64,000 bases of DNA from Pseudoalteromonas peptidolytica (GCF_012641745.1 NZ_WEHZ01000025.1:16997-80996), one strand, 5' to 3'. Positions 1 through 9,033 are shown, counted from the stretch's first letter. Notes: generated from the letters alone by a model not told the origin. Program-made: numbers and translations.

Positions 1-43
1 AAGTATTTTTAAACGGCTGTAAGTATACTGATAGAACAGCCAC

Positions 44-72
44 AAAAAAAGGGGCTAATTAGCCCCTTTTTT
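44..72 (-). terminator. Intrinsic terminator downstream of rpsO
   Basis: A perfect 16-base palindrome GGGGCTAATTAGCCCC at 51-66 is flanked by an A-run on the left and a T-run on the right. It can therefore terminate transcription in either direction. It lies 37 bases past the rpsO stop codon. In many gammaproteobacteria pnp follows rpsO, and this hairpin would sit between the two genes. Confidence 0.8.
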
Positions 73-108
73 GCTGTTGGACAAATTTCCAACAAGAAAT
101 CAAAAATA

Positions 109-378
109 TTAGCGACGTAGGCCAAGCTCTTTGATTAGTGCAGCATAACGCTCAACGTTCTTACCTTTTAGGTAATCAAGAAGGTTACGACGCTGGCTAA
201 CTTTACGTAGAAGACCACGACGTGAGTGGAAATCTTGTTTGTGGTTAGCGAAGTGACCTTGTAGCTTGTTGATGTCAGCAGTTAGAAGTGCAACTTGTAC
301 TTCTGGTGAACCTGTATCACCTTCTGCACGTGCGAACTTTGCTACGATTTCTGCTTTTTCTTGATTGCTTAGTGACAT
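109..378 (-). CDS. rpsO: 30S ribosomal protein S15
   Basis: This 89-residue protein has the usual S15 length and its conserved features: the N-terminal MSLSNQEKAEIV stretch, a TGSPEVQVALLT motif, HKQDFHSRRGLL and a basic C-terminus with KELGLRR. S15 binds the 16S rRNA central domain early in 30S assembly. It is the last gene in the window of the minus-strand operon metY-rimP-nusA-infB-rbfA-truB-rpsO. In E. coli S15 represses its own translation through a pseudoknot in its leader. The 108-base leader here was not folded, so that control is only possible. The identification is certain. Confidence 0.98.
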   Translation of the reverse strand: MSLSNQEKAEIVAKFARAEGDTGSPEVQVALLTADINKLQGHFANHKQDFHSRRGLLRKVSQRRNLLDYLKGKNVERYAALIKELGLRR

Positions 379-486
379 AATAACTCCAAAATAAGTTTAG
401 TAATGCTTTAGCCGATCACTAATTCAGCCAAAGCGGAAGCTGGCGGATTATATCAGTATAAACTTCCATTGCATAGGGGAATGTTA

Positions 487-1431
487 CTATGATTCTGTTT
501 GAGCCGAAGACAGCGCCCGTTTTGCTTTCAATAACCCTTGTGGATTGCGTTCACCAATGCCAACAAATTTACCATCGGCAACTACTTTTACAATGCCATC
601 AGGTAAGTTAGCGACTGTAACCGTTTGTCCGTGACCAAAAGCAATACCTTGTTCAGCGGTAATATCAACAACCGGCAGATCAACCAAAGCCGTATCCATT
701 GGCAGTAATAATTCATCCAAATAGGTTGAAGGTGCTACCTCTTGTGCTCTAGCTTTCTCAAGTAAGGCTTCCAACTCAACTAAAGTAATCATTTTATCAC
801 TAGGATAATGACCAACCTCGCTGCGATGCAGCATAATAACATGGGCACCACACCCAAGCTTTTCTCCTAAATCATCGACAATAGTACGAATATAAGTGCC
901 TTTAGAGACATGTACTGTCATTTGGATTTGTTGAGTTTGCTCGTCGTATTCATCTAACGTAAAGCGATAGACATTAATCTTGCGGCATTTTCGCGGAACT
1001 TCAATACCTTCTCGGGCGTATTTGTATAGCGGTTGGCCCTGATATTTGAGCGCCGAATACATTGAAGGGTACTGATCAGATTCCCCCAAGAAACTGGCAA
1101 TCTCTCGTTCTAGCTGTTCAAGCGTTATGTCCACTGGCCGCGTTTCAACAATCTCACCATCAGAATCTGATGTCGTTGTGCGTTCACCCAATTGTGCTCT
1201 CACTACATACGTTTTATCGGTATCTAGTAAAAACTGAGTGAACTTAGTTGCTTCACCAAAGCAAATTGGCAACATACCGGTTGCCAAAGGATCCAAAGCG
1301 CCGGTGTGACCCGCTTTTTGTGCAAAGAAAATGCCCTTCGCTTGCTGTAACGCTTTATTGGAGGAAATGCCTTGCGGTTTATTTAATAACAGGATGCCGT
1401 CAATCGCACGGCCTTTGGTGCGACGCGCCAT
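487..1431 (-). CDS. truB: tRNA pseudouridine(55) synthase
   Basis: The 314-residue protein makes the pseudouridine at position 55 in the T-loop of tRNAs. The catalytic motif GHTGALDPLATGMLPICFGE is intact near residues 41-60, with the nucleophilic Asp in the LDP triplet. Further family signs are GILLLNKPQGISSN at the N-terminus, the YSALKYQGQPLYKYAREG segment and SKGTYIRTIVDDLG. A PUA-like C-terminal portion follows residue 240. The ATG start shares one base with the rbfA stop, so the two genes are coupled. Length and motifs match normal bacterial TruB. Confidence 0.97.
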   Translation of the reverse strand: MARRTKGRAIDGILLLNKPQGISSNKALQQAKGIFFAQKAGHTGALDPLATGMLPICFGEATKFTQFLLDTDKTYVVRAQLGERTTTSDSDGEIVETRPVDITLEQLEREIASFLGESDQYPSMYSALKYQGQPLYKYAREGIEVPRKCRKINVYRFTLDEYDEQTQQIQMTVHVSKGTYIRTIVDDLGEKLGCGAHVIMLHRSEVGHYPSDKMITLVELEALLEKARAQEVAPSTYLDELLLPMDTALVDLPVVDITAEQGIAFGHGQTVTVANLPDGIVKVVADGKFVGIGERNPQGLLKAKRALSSAQTES

Positions 1432-1835
1432 TATTCTTCCTCTTGGTCTTTATCTCCAGACTCCGGACCACGCTTTGCGTTGTCTTCTCTGATCACAGAG
1501 TCAACCAAGTTAGAAATACGCATACCTTCCATTAACGAGTTATCGATAACGAATTTCAGCTCCGGCATGATACGAGCACGAATACGCTTGCCTAACAGTG
1601 AACGAATATAACCAGTTGCTTCATTCAAAATCGCAACGCTTTGTTTCGTTTTGTCTTCATCATTGGTATTTAATACAGTAATAAATACTTTTGCATAGGA
1701 CAGGTCACGGGATACTTCAACAGCTGATACTGTTACCATGCCCAGTCTTGGATCTTTAATTTCGCGTTGTAATATCACCGCAATTTCTTTTTGAATCTGC
1801 TGTGCGACGCGATCTGTACGAGAAAATTCTCTCAT
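1431..1835 (-). CDS. rbfA: Ribosome-binding factor A
   Basis: RbfA is a small KH-fold factor that helps mature the 16S rRNA 5' end and is needed for growth in the cold. The start chosen gives MREFSRTDRVAQQIQKEIA, which matches the usual N-terminus; an in-frame ATG three codons upstream is possible but would add residues not typical of the family. The KH-type core includes DPRLGMVTVSAVEVSRDLSYAKVF and the AKRIRARIMPEL-like segment. The C-terminus is acidic and ends in a Glu run, as is common. The gene lies between infB and truB. Confidence 0.96.
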   Translation of the reverse strand: MREFSRTDRVAQQIQKEIAVILQREIKDPRLGMVTVSAVEVSRDLSYAKVFITVLNTNDEDKTKQSVAILNEATGYIRSLLGKRIRARIMPELKFVIDNSLMEGMRISNLVDSVIREDNAKRGPESGDKDQEEE

Positions 1836-1873
1836 TTTCACCACTTAAAATTTCAAAATCTATGAGATCACAA

Positions 1874-1894
1874 ATGGGGGCTAGTGCCCCCATC
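1874..1894 (-). terminator. GC-rich hairpin between infB and rbfA
   Basis: An inverted repeat ATGGGGG/CCCCCAT with a short loop occupies the 82-base gap between infB and rbfA. On the minus strand it is not followed by a strong T-run. It is more likely a processing or partial-attenuation hairpin than a full terminator, because the operon continues. Confidence 0.45.
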
Positions 1895-1917
1895 TCAAGT
1901 ATTTTAATAACTTACAA

Positions 1918-4602
1918 TTAAAGCGTACGCTCTACCTGTACAGTTTCAAATACTTCGATTTGGTCACCGACTTTAACGTCGTTGTAGTTCTTAACACCGA
2001 TACCACATTCCATACCGCTACGAACCTCAGAAACGTCATCTTTAAAGCGACGTAGTGACTCAAGTTCACCTTCATAAATAACTACGTTATCACGAAGTAC
2101 ACGGATTGGTGCGCTACGTTTAACTACACCTTCAGTTACCATACAACCTGCAACAGCACCGATCTTAGGTGACTTGAACACATCACGAACTTCAGCAAGA
2201 CCAATGATCTCCTGCTTAAATTCAGGTGCAAGCATACCTGTCATTGCTTGTTTCACTTCTTCGATTAGGCTGTAGATAACGCTGTAGTAACGTAGATCTA
2301 GGCTCTCAGCTTCAATGACCTTACGAGCAGAGGCATCTGCACGCACGTTAAAGCCGACGATAATAGCATTTGAAGCCGCTGCAAGGGTTGCGTCAGTTTC
2401 AGTAATACCACCAACACCAGAACCTACAATCTTAACTTTCACTTCATCTGTAGACAGTTTAGTCAATGAATCCGCGATTGCTTCAATTGAACCCTGAACG
2501 TCTGCCTTAAGAACGATATTAACTTCAGATACATCGCCTTCAGTCATGTTAGAGAACATGTTCTCTAGCTTCGCTTTTTGCTGACGAGCAAGCTTCACTT
2601 CACGGAATTTACCTTGACGATATAGCGCTACTTCACGTGCTTTACGCTCATCACGAACTACCGTTGCTTCATCACCAGCCGCAGGAACACCTGATAAGCC
2701 TAGAATCTCTACAGGGATGGAAGGACCAGCAGTCTTGATTTCTTTACCATTTTCGTCGCGCATTGCACGAACGCGGCCATACTCTAGACCACACAGTACG
2801 ATATCACCTTGATTTAAGGTACCAGATTGAACCAGTACTGAAGCAACTGGACCGCGACCTTTATCAAGACGAGATTCAATTACCACACCCGATGCCATAC
2901 CCTCTTTAGATGCTTGTAGCTCTAGTAGCTCAGACTGCATCAAGATAGCTTCAAGTAAGTCATCAATACCAAGACCTGTTTTCGCTGAGATATGAACAAA
3001 CTGAGTTTCGCCACCCCAGTCTTCTGGGATAACATCTAGCTGAGCTAGCTCATTCTTAACGCGGTCAGGGTCAATACCTTCTTTATCCATCTTGTTTACA
3101 GCAACGATTAGAGGTACTTCCGCAGCTTTTGCGTGTTGTACCGCTTCTTTCGTCTGAGGCATTACACCATCGTCCGCTGCAACAACAAGTACAACGATAT
3201 CTGTCGCTTTCGCACCACGAGCACGCATTGACGTAAACGCCGCGTGTCCAGGAGTATCAAGGAAAGTAACCATGCCACTGTCTGTCTCAACGTGGTATGC
3301 ACCGATGTGCTGCGTGATACCGCCTGCCTCACCGTCTGCAACTTTCGCTTTACGGATATAGTCAAGTGTTGACGTTTTACCGTGGTCAACGTGACCCATC
3401 ACCGTTACTACTGGCGCACGAGGTTCAAGAGAACCTTCTTCGTTACGGTCACTTAGTACTTTTTCCTCTAGCTCATTCTCTTTTACTAGAACAACTTTGT
3501 GACCCATTTCTTCAGCAACTAGCTGCGCCGTTTCTTGATCGATCACTTGGTTAATCGTAACCATGTCACCCATCTTCATCATTGTTTTAACAACTTCAGC
3601 GCCTTTAACTGCCATGCGAGATGCAAGCTCTGCTACCGTGATTGTTTCACTGATACGAACTTCCTGCTTCACTTCTGCAGCTGGCTTTTGGAAGCCGTGT
3701 TGCAATGATGTAGGCGCTTTCAAACGGCCTTTTTTGCCTTTGAGCTTCTTAGCATTTGCTTCAGCGGCTTCATCTTTTGCTGACTTTTTCTTCTTCTTAC
3801 GACGTGCGCTCTTTTCTTCGCGTGCATCAGACTCATCTTCCGCTTCACGTGCGTAAGTTGAAGTTGTCAGGTGGTGATCTGCGCTTTCTTCGCGACGAAG
3901 ACGTTCCTCTTCTTCCGCTTTCCAACGAGCTTCATTTTCCTCAGCTAAACGACGAGCTTCTTCTGCTTGACGTTTTGCTTCCTCTTCTGCCTTTTTTAGG
4001 GCTGCTGCTTCTGCTTCTTGACGTAGACGTTCAGCTTCTTGACGTTCTTTAATTTGTTGCGCGCTATCCACTTCTTTACTCTGCTTATCTTTGGCTTGAC
4101 GTTCAGCATCCGCTTTTCGCTTCGCCTCTTCTTTAGCTTTGCGCTCGGCTTCCTCGTTGGCCTTGCGTTCCGCTTCTTCGCGCGCGTTGCGCTCCGCTTC
4201 TTCTTTGGCCTGTTGCTCTGCTTGTTGCTGAGCCATTAACTCTGCTTCTTTGCGCGCAGCTTCCTCTGCAGCTAAGCGTTCTTGCTCTTTTTGCTGCTCG
4301 ATTGCGCTCTTTTTAACGTAAGTGCGCTTCTTACGGACTTCTACAGATACAGACTTTGCTTTACCAGACGAGTTAACACTCAATGTGCTTTTACTCTTAC
4401 GCTGTAGAGTCATACGCTCAGGACCGGTTGAACCAGTGCCACCGTGTTGCTTGCTCAAGTGATCAAGCAACGTCGCCTTTTCGGATTCAGTAACTTGGTC
4501 GCCCTCGGCTTTGGTGATCCCTGCATCTTTTAACTGTTGTAGTAATTTATCAACAGTTGTACCAATACTCTCGGCTAGTTTGTTAATGCTCACTTCTGCC
4601 AT
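1918..4602 (-). CDS. infB: Translation initiation factor IF-2
   Basis: This 894-residue GTPase positions initiator tRNA on the 30S subunit and promotes subunit joining. An N-terminal IF2_N domain (about 1-50) is followed by a long Ala/Glu/Lys/Arg-rich charged coil (about 105-240). The GTPase motifs are complete: GHVDHGKTS (G1), DTPGHAAF (G3), NKMD (G4) and SAKTG (G5). The C-terminal beta-barrel and fMet-tRNA-binding domains follow. The length is normal for gammaproteobacteria. The low-complexity coil produces several antisense open frames that should not be annotated. The gene lies directly downstream of nusA and upstream of rbfA. Confidence 0.98.
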   Translation of the reverse strand: MAEVSINKLAESIGTTVDKLLQQLKDAGITKAEGDQVTESEKATLLDHLSKQHGGTGSTGPERMTLQRKSKSTLSVNSSGKAKSVSVEVRKKRTYVKKSAIEQQKEQERLAAEEAARKEAELMAQQQAEQQAKEEAERNAREEAERKANEEAERKAKEEAKRKADAERQAKDKQSKEVDSAQQIKERQEAERLRQEAEAAALKKAEEEAKRQAEEARRLAEENEARWKAEEEERLRREESADHHLTTSTYAREAEDESDAREEKSARRKKKKKSAKDEAAEANAKKLKGKKGRLKAPTSLQHGFQKPAAEVKQEVRISETITVAELASRMAVKGAEVVKTMMKMGDMVTINQVIDQETAQLVAEEMGHKVVLVKENELEEKVLSDRNEEGSLEPRAPVVTVMGHVDHGKTSTLDYIRKAKVADGEAGGITQHIGAYHVETDSGMVTFLDTPGHAAFTSMRARGAKATDIVVLVVAADDGVMPQTKEAVQHAKAAEVPLIVAVNKMDKEGIDPDRVKNELAQLDVIPEDWGGETQFVHISAKTGLGIDDLLEAILMQSELLELQASKEGMASGVVIESRLDKGRGPVASVLVQSGTLNQGDIVLCGLEYGRVRAMRDENGKEIKTAGPSIPVEILGLSGVPAAGDEATVVRDERKAREVALYRQGKFREVKLARQQKAKLENMFSNMTEGDVSEVNIVLKADVQGSIEAIADSLTKLSTDEVKVKIVGSGVGGITETDATLAAASNAIIVGFNVRADASARKVIEAESLDLRYYSVIYSLIEEVKQAMTGMLAPEFKQEIIGLAEVRDVFKSPKIGAVAGCMVTEGVVKRSAPIRVLRDNVVIYEGELESLRRFKDDVSEVRSGMECGIGVKNYNDVKVGDQIEVFETVQVERTL

Positions 4603-4627
4603 ACGTGATGTTACCTCCGTTAATAAA

Positions 4628-6127
4628 TTACTCTTCGCTGAACCAGCAAATGTTACGTGCAGCCATGATCAACTCACCAGCTTGCTCTTCAGATAACTCA
4701 GAAATTTCAACTAAGTCATCAATACCCTGCTCAGCAAGGTCTTCAAGTGTAACTATGCCTTTGCTAGCAAAAACAAAAGCGGTGTGGCGCTCAAGTCCTT
4801 CCAATGCAAGTAGGTCTTCTGCAGGTTCTGCATTTTCTAAGCTTTCTTCATCGCGAAGCGCTTTTGTGGTCAGCGCATCTTTCGCACGACTACGTAGCTC
4901 TTCTACGGTATCTTCATCCAGACCATCAATTTCTAAAAACTCAGCGACTGGTACATAAGCCACTTCTTCTAGTGAAGAGAAGCCTTCATTGATCAGTAGC
5001 GCCGCAAAATCATCATCGATGTCTAGATTTTCAGTGAATAGATTAACCAGTTTATCTGACTCTTCTGCGCTCTTGCGCTCCATCTCTTCCACTGTCATTA
5101 CGTTTAGTTCCCAGCCTGTAAGCTGGCTTGCTAAACGAACGTTTTGACCATTACGACCAATTGCTTGTGCTAAGTTGTCTGCTTCTACAGCAATTTCCAT
5201 GGTGCGTGTATCTTCATCCATTACGATTGAAGCAACTTCAGCTGGTGCCATTGCATTGATAACAAACTGTGCAGGATTATCATCGTACAGCACGATATCA
5301 ACACGTTCACCACCAAGCTCTGAAGAAACGGCTTGTACACGAGCACCACGCATACCGACACACGCTCCAACTGGGTCAATGCGTTTGTCGTTTGATTTTA
5401 CAGCGATTTTAGCGCGAGAGCCAGGGTCTCGAGCTGCACCTCTGAGTTCAATCATTTCCTCGCCAATTTCTGGAACCTCAATGCGGAATAATTCCATCAA
5501 CATTTCTGGCTTAGAGCGTGTCACAAATAACTGCGCACCACGCGCTTCAGGCTTCACTTCATATAATAGACCTCGTACACGGTCGCCTGGGCGGAAACTT
5601 TCGCGTGGTAACATATCCTCGCGATAAATTACCGCTTCTGCGTTGTTACCTAGGTCGATAACAATTGCATCACGTGTTGCTTTTTTCACAACACCCGTTA
5701 CAAGCTCACCTTTTTGATCTTTATAAGCATCAACAACAAGTGCACGTTCAGCTTCACGTACCTTTTGTACGATAACCTGCTTTGCCATCTGAGTTGTAAT
5801 ACGGTCAAACTTGATTGACTCTATTTGCTCTTCAACAAAGTCACCTAGCTGAATTTCAGGCTCGTCAACCTGCGCCGCTTCAAACGTAATTTCCGCATAT
5901 GGGTTCTCTAGAGACCCATCTTCTTGAGGTTCAACGACTCTCCAACGACGGAAAGTATCGTATTCACCTGTTTTTCGGTCGATTGAAACACGCACTTCGA
6001 TTTCACCGTCGTGCTTCTTTTTTGTTGCTGTCGCTAGTGCGAACTCTAATGCTTCAAAAATCTTTTCTCTTGGGACTGCTTTTTCATTGGAAACAGCTTC
6101 TGCCACCAACAATATTTCTTTTGCCAT
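4628..6127 (-). CDS. nusA: Transcription termination/antitermination factor NusA
   Basis: NusA binds RNA polymerase and modulates pausing, termination and antitermination. The 499-residue frame from MAKEILLVAEAVSNEKAVPR matches the E. coli length; a longer frame would add 11 atypical residues. Visible parts are the N-terminal RNAP-binding domain, an S1 domain (about 135-200), two KH domains (with VGACVGMRGARVQAV and AIGRNGQNVRLASQL), and two C-terminal acidic repeats (about 365-420 and 440-495). The two acidic repeats are a gammaproteobacterial trait. The gene follows rimP with a 39-base gap. Confidence 0.98.
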   Translation of the reverse strand: MAKEILLVAEAVSNEKAVPREKIFEALEFALATATKKKHDGEIEVRVSIDRKTGEYDTFRRWRVVEPQEDGSLENPYAEITFEAAQVDEPEIQLGDFVEEQIESIKFDRITTQMAKQVIVQKVREAERALVVDAYKDQKGELVTGVVKKATRDAIVIDLGNNAEAVIYREDMLPRESFRPGDRVRGLLYEVKPEARGAQLFVTRSKPEMLMELFRIEVPEIGEEMIELRGAARDPGSRAKIAVKSNDKRIDPVGACVGMRGARVQAVSSELGGERVDIVLYDDNPAQFVINAMAPAEVASIVMDEDTRTMEIAVEADNLAQAIGRNGQNVRLASQLTGWELNVMTVEEMERKSAEESDKLVNLFTENLDIDDDFAALLINEGFSSLEEVAYVPVAEFLEIDGLDEDTVEELRSRAKDALTTKALRDEESLENAEPAEDLLALEGLERHTAFVFASKGIVTLEDLAEQGIDDLVEISELSEEQAGELIMAARNICWFSEE

Positions 6128-6166
6128 AGGTAATGCCTCGCTTGCCCTTTTCCTTCGCACTCAAAG

Positions 6167-6622
6167 TTAGAATTTTGCGATGATATTGGCACGTTCAATA
6201 TTGCTTAACATCAAGATAAAATCTTGGTTATCAACTTTCAACGTGATCATATCGCCATTAACTGCTACTAAGTCGCCTTTAAAATTACGGCGACCTTCTT
6301 GCGGAAGCTTTGTACGCAAGCGTACTTCTTCTCCCACTGCTGCCTCATAGTGAGCTTGTTTGAATAATGGTCTGTCAACACCAGGAGAAGATACTTCCAA
6401 ACTGTATTCGTTCGTAATCGGGTCTTCGACATCTAAAATTGCACTAACTTGACGGCTAACCTCAGCACAATCGTCAACGTTAATGCCGTTTTCATGATCG
6501 ATATACACACGAAGTGTAGAATGACGACCAGCTTGCACAAACTCAAGACCGAGTAATTCAAAGCCACATGCAGCAACTGCTGGCTCCAACATTTCAGTCA
6601 AATCTTGCTCGAGTTTTGACAC
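6167..6622 (-). CDS. rimP: Ribosome maturation factor RimP
   Basis: RimP assists 30S subunit maturation. I chose the GTG start giving VSKLEQDLTEMLEPAV because a strong GGAGGAG site lies six bases upstream; the longer frame begins inside the upstream hairpin region. The product is about 151 residues, the usual size. Family motifs include the GFELLGLEF strand, LRVYIDHENGINVDDCAEVSRQ and the EVSSPGVDRPLF signature. It is the first protein gene after metY, the same order as in E. coli. Confidence 0.95.
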   Translation of the reverse strand: MSKLEQDLTEMLEPAVAACGFELLGLEFVQAGRHSTLRVYIDHENGINVDDCAEVSRQVSAILDVEDPITNEYSLEVSSPGVDRPLFKQAHYEAAVGEEVRLRTKLPQEGRRNFKGDLVAVNGDMITLKVDNQDFILMLSNIERANIIAKF

Positions 6623-6641
6623 AGAACTCCTCCATACAAAC

Positions 6642-6663
6642 AAAAAAAGGGCTTAAAGCCCCA
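6642..6663 (-). terminator. Terminator-like hairpin in the rimP leader
   Basis: Read on the minus strand, GGGCTTTAAGCCC is followed by seven T residues, a classical intrinsic terminator shape. It ends only about 20 bases before the rimP start. Expression of rimP-nusA-infB must then depend on read-through or antitermination past this hairpin. Such attenuation would fit an operon that encodes NusA. Confidence 0.65.
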
Positions 6664-6717
6664 AATCATAGCTGCTTGATCATGGGCTCAGCATACACCT
6701 TGCGCCAGATACAACAA

Positions 6718-6738
6718 CGCCCCGAACCAAGCGGGGCG
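6718..6738 (-). terminator. GC-rich hairpin downstream of metY
   Basis: CGCCCCG and CGGGGCG form a seven-pair stem around a seven-base loop. On the minus strand it is followed by a T/G-rich stretch. It is the middle of three hairpins between tRNA-fMet and rimP. It may be a terminator or an RNA-processing structure. Confidence 0.5.
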
Positions 6739-6843
6739 TCACACGAATAACAAACTGTGTGGCCAAAGGCCGTGCTTGGTTTGCGAGCTATCTCAGCCAC
6801 ATTAACCACCTACTTACAAAAATGCAGATGTTTAAACGCAAAA

Positions 6844-6865
6844 CGCGCATTACAAAGAATGCGCG
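6844..6865 (-). terminator. Hairpin immediately after tRNA-fMet
   Basis: CGCGCAT and ATGCGCG pair across an eight-base loop. On the minus strand TTTTGCGTTT follows. The position, about 26 bases past the tRNA 3' end, suggests a tRNA terminator or 3' trailer processing signal. Confidence 0.5.
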
Positions 6866-6890
6866 AAATCAAAGAACTCAATCTTTAACT

Positions 6891-6967
<77 letters not shown>

Positions 6968-7325
6968 CCAACACATAAAATTCTTTTACTTCTATTTTAA
7001 AGAAGTGGCACTTAAAACGCCTATATATTAGCTCTGGGAATTGTAAGTATCCCAAAAACACTGGCAATCATACCGAAAATTGAAAAACTCGGTGCAATCG
7101 CTTAAATATGCTGCGTATTATAGAGACAGTACACTTAGATAGCAACCTTGATTTAGAACTATCTGCCTCTGCCGCATCTTGTTATCCACATCCATTACAC
7201 AATTGACCTTTCCGACCTTATCAACTCATCCGTCCAGTTTTATTTTGACACATTTATTTATAACAAAAACGATACATTTGATCCATAATTGGGGACAGTG
7301 AAATCATAAAATAAAGGAAAACTCC
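6968..7325. other. Intergenic region between metY and the carbonic anhydrase gene
   Basis: This AT-rich gap must hold the metY promoter on the minus strand and the promoter of the downstream plus-strand gene. I could not single out a convincing -35/-10 pair for either. A good ribosome-binding site AAAGGAAAA lies just before 7326. No gene, repeat or further RNA is evident. Confidence 0.4.
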
Positions 7326-8105
7326 ATGAGAATGGTCATAAAATCCAGCACATTGGCTGCATTGTCTATCTTGAGCCTAGAAGCATTTGCAGCTCAGTGT
7401 GAATCAGCAGGCCCGCAAACCCCCAGAGATATAGACAGTGTTAAAGGTGATAACAAACGCGTTTTCTCTTTAGCACCGCCAAAAGAAGAGCTAAACCTCT
7501 GCAATATCCATTTCCATAAAAATGCAGAACACAAAGCGAAAGATTTTTCGATAGCGTCTAATGACCCAAAATACGGAGGCTTTCAATGTAATGCAACAAC
7601 CAGCCTTAGTGCGGCAGAGTTAGCGCCGGTTGAAGGAAAAGTATGTAACAACGTCAAACCAGGGGATACGATAGAAGTACACTGGGTGCACAGTTCATGT
7701 GATGTAAAACCAGGGCCAACCCTCGGGGCTTGTCTTAATGATAGTTGTGCAAACCCTGACTTACGTGTAGAGACACAAGTCTTTTTAGTCGTTAACGATA
7801 AGAATGCGCAGGACTTTACTAAATTAGATTACCAAGGCCAAGTTAATGGCTACCATCAAGCGGGCGCATTGCCAACCAATACTGGCACTCCAGTTGAATT
7901 TTTGGGTTCCACAACAGGCCCTAGCTACAACAACCAGCAATGTTCACCATTACAAGTGAGCTGGAGCGTACGCCCTAATTGTGCCAAAGTTGACATCAAT
8001 AGCCTTGCACGTTGGTGTGAAGACAACGCTTTTGATGAAGATCATGCCCATGGGGTACGAAAATTAGTCACCGATCCTAAGCTGCTATCACCCATCAAGC
8101 AATAG
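7326..8105 (+). CDS. Delta-class carbonic anhydrase, secreted
   Basis: The 259-residue product resembles the delta class of carbonic anhydrases, zinc enzymes that interconvert CO2 and bicarbonate and were first known from diatoms and dinoflagellates. A signal peptide covers about residues 1-22 and ends at AFA. Recognisable blocks are GPQTPRDID, LCNIHFHKNAEHKAKDF, the IEVHWVHSSCDVKPG segment, DLRVETQVF, PVEFLGSTTGPSY and HAHGVRKLVTDP. The His residues in the IHFH, HWVH and HAHG blocks are candidate zinc ligands. Several Cys residues may form periplasmic disulfides. The gene is alone, with a good AAAGGAAAA site before the ATG. Class assignment rests on remembered family motifs. Confidence 0.85.
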   Translation: MRMVIKSSTLAALSILSLEAFAAQCESAGPQTPRDIDSVKGDNKRVFSLAPPKEELNLCNIHFHKNAEHKAKDFSIASNDPKYGGFQCNATTSLSAAELAPVEGKVCNNVKPGDTIEVHWVHSSCDVKPGPTLGACLNDSCANPDLRVETQVFLVVNDKNAQDFTKLDYQGQVNGYHQAGALPTNTGTPVEFLGSTTGPSYNNQQCSPLQVSWSVRPNCAKVDINSLARWCEDNAFDEDHAHGVRKLVTDPKLLSPIKQ

Positions 8106-8562
8106 AAGCTAATATACTTAGGTTGCTCAGTGGCTTGCCTAGTAATCTGAGCAACCAATAAAGCCAACCGCTTTTAGGTAACCCTATAGGCCACGCTTGG
8201 TTGTTTATGTGAGTTAGTACACCACTGGCTCACATGATCTATGGTTCAAATTTATCGTTCTCTCATCTCACATAGAAAAAGTAAGAAAAATCTCACAAAA
8301 AAATATCAAAAAGTCTCGCATTTTCTAAAATCGACTATACTCAATTCAAGGTTTAATACCAATTGCAGTAAATAAATAACCTGTTTTCAAGTTGGAAATT
8401 GCGTTACCAGCCAAACAAGGCGTTGCTACCCGTTATTTTAAATAGGAATACGCAAGGCAGCGAATAGCGCATTAAAACTTTAAATTCGTTAGAAAATATA
8501 CTCAATTGGTGTTATGTAATTTGAGCAAAGGATCCGCTCTTCATCAATTTGAAGAGGCGTCT
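8106..8562. other. Intergenic region carrying a MITE-like repeat
   Basis: The gap after the carbonic anhydrase gene holds no clear gene. Positions 8354-8514 are bounded by TAATACCAATT and AATTGGTGTTA and are listed separately. An open frame that seems to begin at 8506 starts inside this repeat, so the downstream gene is better started at 8563. Confidence 0.5.
8354..8514. repeat. MITE-like repeat, divergent core
   Basis: The ends TAATACCAATT and AATTGGTGTTA form imperfect terminal inverted repeats like those of the copies at 45399 and 57261. The 140-base interior differs from those copies and seems to be another subfamily sharing only the ends. No coding capacity is seen. Confidence 0.55.
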
Positions 8563-9033
8563 ATGAGCATTACTCCATACCAGTATCAACTGTTAACTCA
8601 GACTCTTGCGAGTATCCGGCCTAACTTTCATGGCTTTTGTACGTCTTGGTATAATCAGCTCCAACATTATGATCTGCGGATGCAGATCCCGAACAACGCC
8701 GGTCAATTGATTATTTGGGAGCATCAAATATTTGATTTTGTTCAAAGTTGCGTAATGCGACTGCCACAACAATCAAACTTACTACATTACTTAAGGCAAC
8801 AAAAAAGTACGTTGCTGTTTATGGGAACATCGGAGCGAGATATTTCAGCGTTATTGTTCACCTTTATTAACACGCTGAAATGTCATCTTGGTCGGCATTT
8901 TACCAGCGCAGCAAAAAATGCTTGGAACAAGGCACTGCTGTTAGTAGAAAATATGCTTCGATCTGAGCTTTTTAAACGAAGCAATGTAGTAGAGTTACAA
9001 GAGTTCAAAAAGGCTCAACAGCAAGCAAATTAG
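8563..9033 (+). CDS. Globin-like protein lacking an evident proximal His
   Basis: The product (about 156 residues from MSITPYQYQLLTQ) is all-helical in appearance and has the length of a single globin domain. The C-terminal part, with DISALLFTFINTLKCHLG and NAWNKALLLVENMLR, resembles the G and H helices of bacterial globins and flavohemoproteins, including the conserved AW pair. Where the proximal His is expected (globins read like KH before a short loop), this protein has QQKSTLLFMG, so haem binding is doubtful. The start is placed at 8563 because the longer frame begins within a repeat. The family call is tentative; an unrelated helical fold is possible. Confidence 0.45.
   Translation: MSITPYQYQLLTQTLASIRPNFHGFCTSWYNQLQHYDLRMQIPNNAGQLIIWEHQIFDFVQSCVMRLPQQSNLLHYLRQQKSTLLFMGTSERDISALLFTFINTLKCHLGRHFTSAAKNAWNKALLLVENMLRSELFKRSNVVELQEFKKAQQQAN

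Noticed and set aside
3563..4239. Several long open frames on the plus strand opposite infB
   Set aside because: They are antisense shadows of the low-complexity Ala/Glu/Lys/Arg coil of IF-2; their Leu/Phe/Ser-rich composition and lack of ribosome-binding sites fit that.
4605..6129. Plus-strand frames opposite nusA
   Set aside because: They mirror the codon bias of nusA, have no motifs and no translation signals.
8506..8562. Upstream extension of the globin-like gene
   Set aside because: It begins inside a MITE-like repeat with a TTG; the ATG at 8563 is the better start.
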